The translations under genes were made by a program, and so were the position numbers. From an uncultured Clostridia bacterium (GTDB taxonomy: Bacteria; Bacillota; Clostridia; Oscillospirales; CAG-272): a stretch of DNA of 64,000 bases. The DNA is taken from NCBI GenBank assembly GCA_944381075.1, contig CALWJT010000033.1:62001-126000 (forward strand), read 5' to 3'. This document shows positions 54,100-62,710 of the stretch, in pieces (position 1 is the stretch's first letter; the number at the start of each line of letters is the position of its first letter). The notes beneath the pieces are model-generated. The model did no database searches. It was not told the DNA's origin and saw only the letters and a program-made list of their open reading frames with translations.

Positions 54100-55578
54100 T
54101 TGGAAAACAAGGAACTTCGCGAGAAAATCAAAAGCGCCTTTACAAACGCCGCGCCGAACGATCCGGACGCCGTTCTCTCTCTCTATGAAAAGAAGAAAGG
54201 AAACATTATGATTACAACCGAAACCAGAAAAAGAAACACATGGGTCCGCAAGCTTTCTGCCGTCGCCGCCGTATTCGTCCTGCTGGCGGCCGGCTGCTTC
54301 GGTTTTTTGTATTACAACGGCAACTATGCCGTAGCCTCCACCGTGTCCCTCGACATCAATCCCAGCATTGAGATCCGCGTCAACCGCAAGGAGCGCGTCC
54401 TTGACGTCGTCCCGCTCAACGAGGACGGACGCATCGTGGTCGGCGACATGGATTTCTCCGGCAGCGACCTTGACGTCGCCGTCAACGCGCTCGTCGGCTC
54501 CATGCTGCGGAACGGATATCTAAATGAGCTCTCGAATTCGATCCTCATAAGCGTCGACGGCGGCGATACAGCCAAAAGCAGCCAGCTCCAGGAAAAGCTG
54601 TCCGCCAAAATCAGCAGTCTGCTTGAGACCGACGCCTTCTCCGGCGCGGTGCTGAGCCAGACCGTCACGGCGGATGATGAGCTCCGCCGTCTCGCACAGA
54701 CCTACGGCATCACCGTAGGAAAAGCGCAGCTCGTACAGCAGATCATGAACGCATCCCCGCTCTATACATTTGAAGCTCTCGCCGGACTTTCCATCAATGA
54801 ACTGAATCTGTTATTAGAAAGCCACAGCACGCCGGAAAATTCCGTAAATTCCGTCGGGACTGCCAGCGACAAGGCTTACATCGGTACGGACGCCGCCGCG
54901 AACGCCGCGCTCTCTCACGCCGGACTTTCCGCAGACAAGGCCACGATGTTAAAAACGGAGCTCGACTTCGAAGACGGGGTCATGGTTTATGAGGTAGAAT
55001 TCGTCGCCGACGGCTATGAATATGAATATGAGATCGACGCCGCGGACGGCACGGTCCGTAAAAGCGAAAGAGAACGGGACGACGGCAGGCGGCCGTCCGG
55101 ACAGAGTCCTTCCTCGTCCGGAGAATACCTCACCGCAGACAAGGCAAAGCAGATCGCCTGCGAGCACGCGGACGTCCCTTTCGACGGCGTCTGGGACTAC
55201 AGCATCGATTTCGAGCGGGACGACGGCTGGTCGATCTACGAAATCGAATTCAAGTACGATGGGTATGAATACGACTATGAAATCAACGCCTTCACGGGAG
55301 ACATCTTAAAAAGCGAACGGGAATATGACGGCAGCAGCCGTCCCTCCGGCAGCGGGACGGAGGAGGGCGGGATCCTTTCCGCCGACAAGGCAAAGCAGGC
55401 GGCTCTCCAGCATGCCGGTCTTGCGGCAGAGGATGTGCGCGCCGTCTGGGCGGAGCTCGACTACGACGACGGCCGCATGGTATATGAAGTCGAATTCCGC
55501 TCAGGCGGCTATGAGTATGATTACGAAATCGACGCCGCAAGCGGCGCCGTCCTCAAAGCAGAAAAGGAACGCGACTGA
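54100..55578 (+). CDS. RsgI-like anti-sigma membrane protein with three PepSY repeats
   Basis: Protein of 492 residues from a TTG start with GGGGGA six bases upstream. Residues 1-50 are cytoplasmic and contain the putative sigma-binding part. A transmembrane helix spans about 51-72. The RsgI middle domain follows (STVSLDINPSIEIRVNRKERVLDVVPLNEDG). Three PepSY-like units lie at about 255-335, 343-407 and 424-492, each ending in a GYEYxYEIxAxxG motif. The extracellular part probably senses a ligand and controls release of the ECF factor. A second possible start (ATG 54208, AAAGGA upstream) would yield a form without the cytoplasmic segment. Confidence 0.87.
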   Translation: MENKELREKIKSAFTNAAPNDPDAVLSLYEKKKGNIMITTETRKRNTWVRKLSAVAAVFVLLAAGCFGFLYYNGNYAVASTVSLDINPSIEIRVNRKERVLDVVPLNEDGRIVVGDMDFSGSDLDVAVNALVGSMLRNGYLNELSNSILISVDGGDTAKSSQLQEKLSAKISSLLETDAFSGAVLSQTVTADDELRRLAQTYGITVGKAQLVQQIMNASPLYTFEALAGLSINELNLLLESHSTPENSVNSVGTASDKAYIGTDAAANAALSHAGLSADKATMLKTELDFEDGVMVYEVEFVADGYEYEYEIDAADGTVRKSERERDDGRRPSGQSPSSSGEYLTADKAKQIACEHADVPFDGVWDYSIDFERDDGWSIYEIEFKYDGYEYDYEINAFTGDILKSEREYDGSSRPSGSGTEEGGILSADKAKQAALQHAGLAAEDVRAVWAELDYDDGRMVYEVEFRSGGYEYDYEIDAASGAVLKAEKERD

Positions 55579-55609
55579 CGGAAGGCTTTCCTTCTGCGCC
55601 GGAATATAA

Positions 55610-55645
55610 GAAGCGGGGACCGCAAGAAAAAGCGGTCCCCGCTTC
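55610..55645. terminator. Hairpin after the sigma/anti-sigma operon
   Basis: A 14-base-pair stem (55610-55623 with 55632-55645) with an A-rich loop. The T run is poor on both strands, so termination may be partly factor-dependent or it may protect the 3' end. Confidence 0.65.
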
Positions 55646-55716
55646 CGGTCGTTCCACAAAAATATTTTCATTGAAAACAAAAGCACATCGGTTTTCCGCT
55701 TTTTTCGTCATGGCTC

Positions 55717-55745
55717 TTGTATTTCCGCTTTCTCTGCGCTATAAT
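55717..55745 (+). promoter_or_regulatory. Sigma-A promoter of asnS
   Basis: TTGTAT (55717-55722), 17-base spacer, TATAAT (55740-55745). The leader to the asnS ATG is about 50 bases, too short for a T-box. Confidence 0.8.
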
Positions 55746-55800
55746 GATACTATATCGTTTTATTTTGACCATAATTTTTGGAACGGAAGGAAGAGCAATC

Positions 55801-57195
55801 ATGAAAAGAACCACCGTAAGGGAGCTTTATGAGTCCGCGCAGGCGTTCGACGGGAAAGACATCACCGTTGCCGGCTGGGTCCGGACCATGCGTACAAGCA
55901 ATGCGTTCGGCTTTATCGAGCTTGCGGACGGCAGCGCGTTTCCGAGGCTGCAGATCGTAATGGAGGCGAATACGCTGCCCAACTACGAGGAGATCGCAAA
56001 GCAGAACGTCGGCGCCGCTCTTGTCGCGCGCGGGACGCTCGTGCTGACGCCCGGCGCCAAGCAGCCCTTTGAGCTGAAGGCAAAGGCCATCGAAGTCGAG
56101 GGGGCATCCACGCCCGACTTTCCGCTCCAGAAGAAAAAAACATCGCTGGAATTCCTGCGCACCATCCCGCACCTGAGAGCGCGGACCAACACCTTTCAGG
56201 CGGTGTTCCGCGTGCGCTCGGAAGCGGCGTTCGCCATCCATCAGTTTTTCCATGACAGAGGCTTTGTCTATGTCAATACGCCCCTCATCACGGTTTCGGA
56301 CTGCGAGGGGGCGGGAGAGATGTTCCGCGTGACGGCGCTCGATATGGAAAATCTTCCGAAAACGGACGACGGAAAAGTCGACTACAGGGAGGACTTCTTC
56401 GGCAAGGCTGCAAGCCTTACCGTTTCCGGTCAGCTCAACGGCGAATGCTTCGCGCAGGCTTTTTCCAAAATCTATACGTTCGGTCCGACCTTCCGCGCCG
56501 AGCGCTCCAACACCCAGCGCCATGCCGCAGAATTCTGGATGATCGAGCCGGAGATCGCCTTTTCCGATCTTGCGGACGACATGGACCTTGCCGAGGCAAT
56601 GACAAAATCCGTCGTCGCGCACGTGATAAAGACCTGTCCAAGCGAGCTCCAGTTCTTCAACCAATTCGTTGACGGCACGCTTCTCGAACGCCTGCATACG
56701 ATAGTGGAGAGCGACTTTATCCGCATTTCCTATACGGACGCTGTCAAGATCCTTACAGAAAGCGGCAGGGAATTTGAATACAAGCCCTTCTGGGGCTGCG
56801 ATCTGCAGACAGAGCACGAGCGGTATCTCTGCGAGGAGGTCTTCCGCAAGCCGGTCTTCGTCATGGATTATCCGAAGGAAATCAAGGCTTTCTACATGCG
56901 GCTCAACGACGACGGGAAAACGGTCGCCGCCGCGGATATGCTGGTCCCCGGCGTCGGGGAGCTCATCGGCGGCAGCCAGCGCGAGGAGCGTCTTGACATG
57001 CTGGAGGCGGCTTACCGGCGCTGCGGGCTTCGCGCCGAGGATTACTGGTGGTATACCGAGCTCAGACGCTACGGCAGCACCAAGCATGCGGGCTTCGGGC
57101 TCGGCTTTGAGAGACTCATCATGTATATCACGGGGATCTCCAACATCCGCGATGTCGAAGCATTCCCGAGAACAACGGGAAACGCCGATATTTAA
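55801..57195 (+). CDS. asnS: Asparaginyl-tRNA synthetase
   Basis: Class IIb synthetase that charges tRNA-Asn. The 464 residues have an N-terminal OB-fold anticodon-binding domain ([23 protein letters not shown]). The class II core carries motif 2 ([28 protein letters not shown]) and motif 3 ([15 protein letters not shown]). The WMIEPE segment identifies Asn rather than Asp specificity. The start is ATG 55801 with GGAAGGAAGAG upstream. It leads a plus-strand run with the aminotransferase, purB, ddl and coaW. Confidence 0.97.
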   Translation: MKRTTVRELYESAQAFDGKDITVAGWVRTMRTSNAFGFIELADGSAFPRLQIVMEANTLPNYEEIAKQNVGAALVARGTLVLTPGAKQPFELKAKAIEVEGASTPDFPLQKKKTSLEFLRTIPHLRARTNTFQAVFRVRSEAAFAIHQFFHDRGFVYVNTPLITVSDCEGAGEMFRVTALDMENLPKTDDGKVDYREDFFGKAASLTVSGQLNGECFAQAFSKIYTFGPTFRAERSNTQRHAAEFWMIEPEIAFSDLADDMDLAEAMTKSVVAHVIKTCPSELQFFNQFVDGTLLERLHTIVESDFIRISYTDAVKILTESGREFEYKPFWGCDLQTEHERYLCEEVFRKPVFVMDYPKEIKAFYMRLNDDGKTVAAADMLVPGVGELIGGSQREERLDMLEAAYRRCGLRAEDYWWYTELRRYGSTKHAGFGLGFERLIMYITGISNIRDVEAFPRTTGNADI

Positions 57196-57230
57196 CCATT
57201 CTACGAAGATAAAGTGAGGTTCACGCGATC

Positions 57231-58526
57231 GTGTCATGCGAATTTTGTAATCTGCCGCAGGAGGCGCTGCGGGAAGAGCTCTTGACTCTTGCCCGTCAGT
57301 ACGGACAAATCCGGGGGATGGGGCTTTCCCTCGATATGTCGAGAGGAAAGCCAAGCCCCGTGCAGCTCGGCTTCTCCGACGAAATGCTCCGTGTCATCTC
57401 CCGCGGGGACGACTGCTTCACCGAGGAAGGCTTCGATACACGCAACTATGGGCTTGCGGACGGCGTTCCCGAGCTTCGCCGCATCTTTGCGGCGCTGCTC
57501 GGCGTAAACGAGGAGGAGATCCTGCTCGGCGGGAACTCCAGCTTAACCCTGATGTACGACGCGGTCTGCCGCGCCATGCTCTTCGGCACAGGCGGCGGCG
57601 CTTTGCCGTGGAAGGATCAGGGGAACATCAAATTTCTCTGCCCCTCCCCCGGCTATGACCGGCATTTTGCCATTTCCGAGCGGTTCGGCATCGAAATGAT
57701 CCCCATCCGCATGACGGGCAAGGGGCCCGACATGGACGAGGTCGAGGCGTATGCGGCCGGCGATAAAAGCGTCAAGGGCATGTGGTGCGTGCCGAAATAT
57801 TCCAATCCGACAGGAGAGACCTACAGTCCCGAAACGGTGCGCCGCATCGCCGCGCTGCGTCCCGCGGCGCCGGACTTCCGCATTTTCTGGGACATGGCAT
57901 ATGCGCTCCACGACCTCGACGATACGCCGGATGCGCTCGAAAACATCTTCCATCTTGTCCGCGGCACCGCAGGGGAAAACATGGTGCTCGGATTTTTCTC
58001 CACCTCAAAAATTACATACGCGGGAGCAGGGGTCGCCGCCATCGTCAGCAGCGCGGAAAATATCCGCCGCGCAAAAGCGGAAATCGCCTATCAGACCATC
58101 TCTCCCGACAAGCTCAATCAGCTGCGGCATGCAAAATATCTGAAAAGCGCGGAGAACGTGCGCGCCATGATGCGCCGGCATGCAGAGGTCCTGAAGCCGA
58201 AATTCGACGAGGTCGTCCGTATTTTCCAAAAAGAACTGGGAAGCTGCGGCTTTGCCTCTTGGACAGAGCCGCACGGCGGTTATTTCATCTCGCTCGACGT
58301 TCTGCCCGGCACGGCAAAACGGACCGTCGAGCTTTGCGCAGGCGCAGGCGTTACGCTGACGCCCGCAGGCGCTACTTATCCTTACGGAAAAGATCCGGAG
58401 GATAAAAACATCCGCATCGCACCGTCGTATCCGGACATTCCGGAGCTTCGCACGGCAATGGGAATCGTCTGCGCCTGCGCAAAGCTCGCAGCCGCGGAAA
58501 AGCTTACGGGACAAACGGCGGTCTGA
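57231..58526 (+). CDS. Aspartate aminotransferase, class Ic (PF12897 type)
   Basis: PLP enzyme of 431 residues that likely interconverts aspartate and oxaloacetate. The class Ic signatures are strong: LDMSRGKPSPVQL, NYGLADGVPELRRIF, GGNSSLTLMYDA, KFLCPSPGYDRHFAI, CVPKYSNPTGETYS, and the PLP Lys in STSKITYAGAGVA. This family was characterised in Corynebacterium and differs from the classical AspC. Translation starts at GTG 57231 with GAGG 12 bases upstream, a loose spacing. It is located between asnS and purB, which use asparagine and aspartate-derived substrates. Confidence 0.9.
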   Translation: MSCEFCNLPQEALREELLTLARQYGQIRGMGLSLDMSRGKPSPVQLGFSDEMLRVISRGDDCFTEEGFDTRNYGLADGVPELRRIFAALLGVNEEEILLGGNSSLTLMYDAVCRAMLFGTGGGALPWKDQGNIKFLCPSPGYDRHFAISERFGIEMIPIRMTGKGPDMDEVEAYAAGDKSVKGMWCVPKYSNPTGETYSPETVRRIAALRPAAPDFRIFWDMAYALHDLDDTPDALENIFHLVRGTAGENMVLGFFSTSKITYAGAGVAAIVSSAENIRRAKAEIAYQTISPDKLNQLRHAKYLKSAENVRAMMRRHAEVLKPKFDEVVRIFQKELGSCGFASWTEPHGGYFISLDVLPGTAKRTVELCAGAGVTLTPAGATYPYGKDPEDKNIRIAPSYPDIPELRTAMGIVCACAKLAAAEKLTGQTAV

Positions 58527-58594
58527 ACGTCCTCTCATCAGAACACGGAACGCCGGCACTGCTTATCCCGAAATAGAAAAAACGGAGGTCTAAA

Positions 58595-60022
58595 ATGGAA
58601 CGAAACCGCTATGAAAGCGCCTTTTCGGGACGATATGCAAGTCCCGAGATGCAGTATCTCTTCTCGCAGGATATGAAATTTTCGACATGGAGGCGTCTGT
58701 GGATCTCTCTTGCCAAGGCGGAAAAGGCGATGGGACTCGATATCACGGACGAACAGATCGCCGAGCTCGAGGCCCATAAGGACGACATCAATTACGCCGC
58801 CGCCGAGGAATATGAAAAAAAGCTGCGCCACGACGTGATGGCACACATCCATGCCTACGGCGATCTCTGCCCGCACGCGCGCGGGATCATCCATCTCGGC
58901 GCGACCTCCTGCTATGTCGGCGACAACACCGACATGATCATTATGAAAAAAGCGCTCGCGCTCGTGCGCGAGAAGCTGCTCGCCGTCATTGAGAATCTGC
59001 GGAATTTCGCAGATACCTATAAGGACCTGCCGGCGCTCGCCTATACGCATCTGCAGCCGGCACAGCTCACGACCGTCGGCAAGCGCGCCTGCCTTTGGCT
59101 GTATGAGCTGACCCTTGACCTTCACGATCTCGATTACGTGTCGGACTCCTTAGCGCTGCTGGGGCAAAAGGGCACCACCGGAACACAGGCGAGCTTCATG
59201 GAGCTGTTCGAGGGAGATACGGAGAAGATCGACAAGCTGGAGGCGATGATCGCCGCGGACTTCGGCTTCGACAAGGTGGTCCCCGTTTCCGGGCAGACCT
59301 ATTCGCGGAAATTCGACAGCCGTGTCATGAACGTGCTCTCCGGCATCGCGCAGAGCGCCTATAAATTTGCAAACGACATGCGCATCCTGCAGTCCTTCAA
59401 GGAAATGGAAGAGCCTTTTGAAAAAAACCAGATCGGCTCCTCCGCCATGCCCTACAAGCGCAATCCCATGCGCAGCGAACGCATCTGCGCGCTTGCACGG
59501 TACGTCATCTCGGACTCAATCAATCCCGCCGTCACCGCGTCCACGCAGTGGTTCGAGCGCACGCTCGACGACTCCGCGAACAAGCGCATCGCCATGAGCG
59601 AAGCTTTCCTTGCGGCCGACGCCATTCTGAATATCTACATTAACGTGACCTCCGGCCTTGTCGTCTACCCAAAGGTCATCGAGACGCGCGTCATGCGTGA
59701 GCTGCCATTCATCGCAAGTGAAAACATCATGATGGACCTCGTCAAGGCCGGCGGCGACCGGCAGGAGATCCATGAAAAGATCCGCATCCACTCCATTGCC
59801 GCCGGCAAGCGCGTCAAGGAGGAGGGAGGGGAAAACGACATGCTGGAGCGCATCTGCGCCGATCCTTCTCTGAACGTCACCATGGAGCAGCTGAAGAAAA
59901 TCCTTGTGCCCTCCAAATACATCGGACGCTGCGTCGAGCAGGTCGAACGATTCCTTGAAAACGATGTGGATCCGCTGCTCGCGGACGGCGACCACACCAT
60001 GAAGGTGGAGCTTTCCGTCTGA
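58595..60022 (+). CDS. purB: Adenylosuccinate lyase
   Basis: Splits SAICAR to AICAR and adenylosuccinate to AMP. In 475 residues: HLGATSCYVGDNTDM, TYKDLPALAYTHLQPAQLTTVGKRA, and the fumarase-superfamily loop GSSAMPYKRNPMRSERI. Length is typical. GGAGG lies eight bases before the ATG. It supplies the step missing from the purine operon 10 kb away, apparently without its own riboswitch. Confidence 0.97.
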   Translation: MERNRYESAFSGRYASPEMQYLFSQDMKFSTWRRLWISLAKAEKAMGLDITDEQIAELEAHKDDINYAAAEEYEKKLRHDVMAHIHAYGDLCPHARGIIHLGATSCYVGDNTDMIIMKKALALVREKLLAVIENLRNFADTYKDLPALAYTHLQPAQLTTVGKRACLWLYELTLDLHDLDYVSDSLALLGQKGTTGTQASFMELFEGDTEKIDKLEAMIAADFGFDKVVPVSGQTYSRKFDSRVMNVLSGIAQSAYKFANDMRILQSFKEMEEPFEKNQIGSSAMPYKRNPMRSERICALARYVISDSINPAVTASTQWFERTLDDSANKRIAMSEAFLAADAILNIYINVTSGLVVYPKVIETRVMRELPFIASENIMMDLVKAGGDRQEIHEKIRIHSIAAGKRVKEEGGENDMLERICADPSLNVTMEQLKKILVPSKYIGRCVEQVERFLENDVDPLLADGDHTMKVELSV

Positions 60023-60106
60023 GTGCGAACGGATTTTCAAAGAAACGGCCGTGAACCTTCCCAAAGCCATTACAGCCGCCGCACGGCGGCAGAACGGAGC
60101 CATTCT

Positions 60107-61132
60107 ATGAAAATAACCGTACTTGCCGGAGGCTACTCGCCGGAGCGCGACGTATCCCTGCTTTCCGGCGCTCTCATCGCCAATTCTCTTTGCCGCAGCG
60201 GACACCGTGTGGCGCTGGCAGACGTATTTTTCCCCTATCGCGGGGTCCTCACCGACGAGGCGTTCACCTCGGACGGAAATTTCATGCACACCATCCCGCC
60301 CGTGCCGCCGGATCTCAAGGGGCTGCGGGCCGAGGTGCCCGGGAATGCGCTTATCGGGGAGGGCGTGCTCGCGCTCTGCCGTCTTTCCGACGTGGTTTTT
60401 CTCGCTCTGCACGGCGGCATGGGCGAGGACGGCAGGATCCAGGCGGTCCTCTCCTCGATGGGGATCCCGTATACGGGAAGCAGTTTCTCCGCTTGCCTTA
60501 CCGCAATGGACAAATCGCTCTCCAAGCTTATTTTCCGTGCGCACGGCATCCCGACCGCCGCTTTCTCCCTTCTCAAGAAGGGAGAAAAGCCAAAAGAGGG
60601 GCCTATCCCGCTCCCATGTGTCGTCAAGCCCTGCTCCTGCGGCTCGTCGGTCGGCGTTTCCATCGTCGATACGGAAGCGGAGCTGGAAACGGCGCTCGAT
60701 GCCGCATGGAAATACGAAGACAAGCTCCTTGTCGAGGATAAGATCGAGGGAAGAGAGTTTTCCGTCGGCATCCTCGGCAGACGTGCGCTGCCGGCCATCG
60801 AAATCCGTCCGAAGAACGGCTTTTACGATTACGAGCGCAAATATCAGTCCGGCATGACGGAGGAGATCTGTCCGGCGCCGCTGCCGCAGGACGAAGCCGA
60901 ACGGCTCGGCGCGCTCGCGCTGAAGGTCCACCGCGTGCTGGGACTCGGCAGCTACAGCCGCATCGATTTTATTCGAGAAGAAAAAACGGGAAAATTCATT
61001 TGTCTGGAGGCCAACACGCTGCCCGGCATGACACCGATGAGCCTGCTGCCGCAGGAGGCCGCCGCCGCAGGGATCGGATATGACGAGCTTTGTCTTGCGG
61101 TTGCAGAGATGGCATTCAAGGACAAAGCCTGA
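60107..61132 (+). CDS. ddl: D-alanine-D-alanine ligase family protein
   Basis: ATP-grasp enzyme of 341 residues that makes the D-Ala-D-Ala dipeptide of peptidoglycan. N-terminal VLAGGYSPERDVSLLSG corresponds to the GG-S-E-x-VS motif. LALHGGMGEDGRIQAVL, YTGSSFSACLTAMDKSLSK, VVKPCSCGSSVGVS and the metal-binding LEANTLPGMTPMSLLPQ follow. The ATG at 60107 has GGAG 8-9 bases upstream. Specificity for D-Ala rather than D-Lac or D-Ser at the second site cannot be settled by eye. Confidence 0.93.
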   Translation: MKITVLAGGYSPERDVSLLSGALIANSLCRSGHRVALADVFFPYRGVLTDEAFTSDGNFMHTIPPVPPDLKGLRAEVPGNALIGEGVLALCRLSDVVFLALHGGMGEDGRIQAVLSSMGIPYTGSSFSACLTAMDKSLSKLIFRAHGIPTAAFSLLKKGEKPKEGPIPLPCVVKPCSCGSSVGVSIVDTEAELETALDAAWKYEDKLLVEDKIEGREFSVGILGRRALPAIEIRPKNGFYDYERKYQSGMTEEICPAPLPQDEAERLGALALKVHRVLGLGSYSRIDFIREEKTGKFICLEANTLPGMTPMSLLPQEAAAAGIGYDELCLAVAEMAFKDKA

Positions 61133-61329
61133 TCCGCCCGATTCCTGCGCAGGCTCGGACGAAACCATTAAGATCGACGCCGCGCTGCATAGCATCGGCA
61201 AACCACGGAAAAACGGCCGCCGGCAACGGATTCCGTCCGATACGCGTCGGGGAAAGCGCAGAGCAGGACCGTTGCCGGCGGTCTGCAAGGATAAATAAAA
61301 GTCGACGGGCATCCCGTCGGGAAAGGGAC

Positions 61330-62148
61330 ATGATGAAAGCGATTATCGGGATCGATGTAGGAGGGAGCACCACAAAAATCGTCGGCTTCCGGAACGGAGC
61401 CATGATCTCCCCGCAGTTTGTGCAGGCGACGGACCCGCTCACCTCCCTGTATGGCGCATTCGGCAAATTCACCGCAGAAAACGGGATCGAGCTTTCCGGG
61501 ATCGACAAGGTCATCCTAACCGGCGTCGGCTCCTCCTATGTGACGAAGCCGCTTTACGGGCTCTCCTGCGAGAACGCCGGCGAATTCGACTGCGTCGGGC
61601 GCGGCGGACTCTATCTCTCAGAGCTGGAGGAGGCCATCGTCATCAGCATGGGAACCGGTACGGCGCTCGTCCATGCCAAACGGAACGGACAGATGAAATA
61701 TCTCGGCGGGACCGGCGTCGGCGGCGGGACGCTTGTCGGACTTTCCAAAAAGATGCTCGGCATCGAGCGCATCGAGCATATCGTCGAGCTTGCAGAAGAC
61801 GGCTCGCTCGAGAACGTCGACCTCAAGATCGGGGACATCTCAGGGAATCGGTCCTCCCTGTCCCTGCCGGTCAACATGACCGCCTCCAACTTCGGCAAGC
61901 TTTCGGACATCGCCACCTCCGGCGACATCGCGCTCGCCATTCTCAACATGGTATTCGAGACCGCCGGCATGCTCGGCATTTTCGCCGCACGGGACAAGGG
62001 ACTGCACGACATCGTTTTGACCGGCAACCTTGCCACCATCCCGCAGGCAAAAAAAATCTTTGAAAATCTGAACGCCATCTTCAACATCCGTTTCCTGATC
62101 CCGGAAAATACGCAGTTCGCAACGGCGATCGGCGCGGCGCTGGCTTAA
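61330..62148 (+). CDS. coaW: Type II pantothenate kinase
   Basis: First step of coenzyme A synthesis. The 272 residues have the ASKHA fold of the eukaryotic-like PanK II: GIDVGGSTTKIVGF at the N terminus, TGVGSSYV, VISMGTGTALVHA, GGTGVGGGTLVGLSKKML, and a C-terminal VLTGNLATIPQAKKIF. Two adjacent ATGs (61330 and 61333) share an AAAGGGA site that is close to both. It is not of the bacterial CoaA or CoaX types. It is followed by a long intergenic region with terminators. Confidence 0.92.
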   Translation: MMKAIIGIDVGGSTTKIVGFRNGAMISPQFVQATDPLTSLYGAFGKFTAENGIELSGIDKVILTGVGSSYVTKPLYGLSCENAGEFDCVGRGGLYLSELEEAIVISMGTGTALVHAKRNGQMKYLGGTGVGGGTLVGLSKKMLGIERIEHIVELAEDGSLENVDLKIGDISGNRSSLSLPVNMTASNFGKLSDIATSGDIALAILNMVFETAGMLGIFAARDKGLHDIVLTGNLATIPQAKKIFENLNAIFNIRFLIPENTQFATAIGAALA

Positions 62149-62634
62149 AGGGGCCTGCCGCCAGAAAAGCCCCGGGAAAATATACAAAAGGAACGCGGCG
62201 CCGCTTCCCCGTGTATTCTGTCCGGTCCCGCCGCCTCATTTCCCCTCTTGAAAAAGCCAGAGAAAGAGACCGCGCGGCGGCGGAACGCCTGCGGCCTCTT
62301 TGCGGAGGAAGGAAACGATTTCGCAAAAAAAGAGCCTCCCTTTCCTGCCGGCGGCACAGCGCGAAGCTCTCCTGCCGGCGTGGGACAGGAAACGGGATTC
62401 GGAACCCGAAAGGAAGCACCTGCCTGAAAAGGAATAAGGGGAGACGGCGCGCCGTCTCCCCTTTGCTCCTTCTGTCTCCCGCTCAGCCATGGAAAAGACC
62501 GGGCTCGTTTTCCGTTTTGATAAGGGATGCCGACCGACGTTTTCAGAAGGATCCCGCCCGGGATATACTGCCGTCATGAAACGGAGCCCCCTCCCCGGCC
62601 GATCGGCATAGGAAAACAGAGCGCCGGAAAATCC
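62149..62634. other. Long GC-rich intergenic region, no gene recognised
   Basis: About 485 bases between convergent genes. TCCTGCCGGCG occurs twice about 27 bases apart, near 62343 and 62370. It contains a strong hairpin (listed separately). No frame on either strand has a believable start, codon pattern or family match. Confidence 0.45.
62436..62463. terminator. GC-rich palindromic hairpin, possible terminator
   Basis: AAGGGGAGACGGC and its exact complement form a stem with a GCGC centre, followed by TTTGCTCC on the plus strand. It lies about 290 bases after coaW. Confidence 0.55.
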
Positions 62635-62682
62635 GATCAAAAGCGAGCCGAAGCCCCGAAGGGCTTCGGCTCGCTTTTGATC
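62635..62682. terminator. 22-base-pair bidirectional terminator
   Basis: A perfect 22-base-pair stem (62635-62656 with 62661-62682) with a CGAA tetraloop. AAAA and TTTT sit within the arms. It ends 28 bases before the oligopeptidase stop codon and serves convergent transcripts. Confidence 0.85.
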
Positions 62683-62710
62683 CGCTGCGGACCTCCCGCA
62701 ACGGATGCGT

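Noticed and set aside
55579..55800. T-box leader upstream of asnS
   Set aside because: The consensus promoter at 55717 leaves only about 50 bases of leader, too short, and no T-box core sequence is present.
55750..57354. 534-codon open frame on the minus strand
   Set aside because: Antisense to asnS, which has all class II motifs in the other direction.
59516..61312. 598-codon open frame on the minus strand
   Set aside because: Antisense to purB and ddl; no recognisable protein.
26026..62167. Exact 16-base match GGCCTGCCGCCAGAAA at 26026-26041 and 62152-62167
   Set aside because: Both copies are in intergenic DNA, but similarity does not extend. One chance 16-base match in 64 kb of GC-rich DNA is expected.
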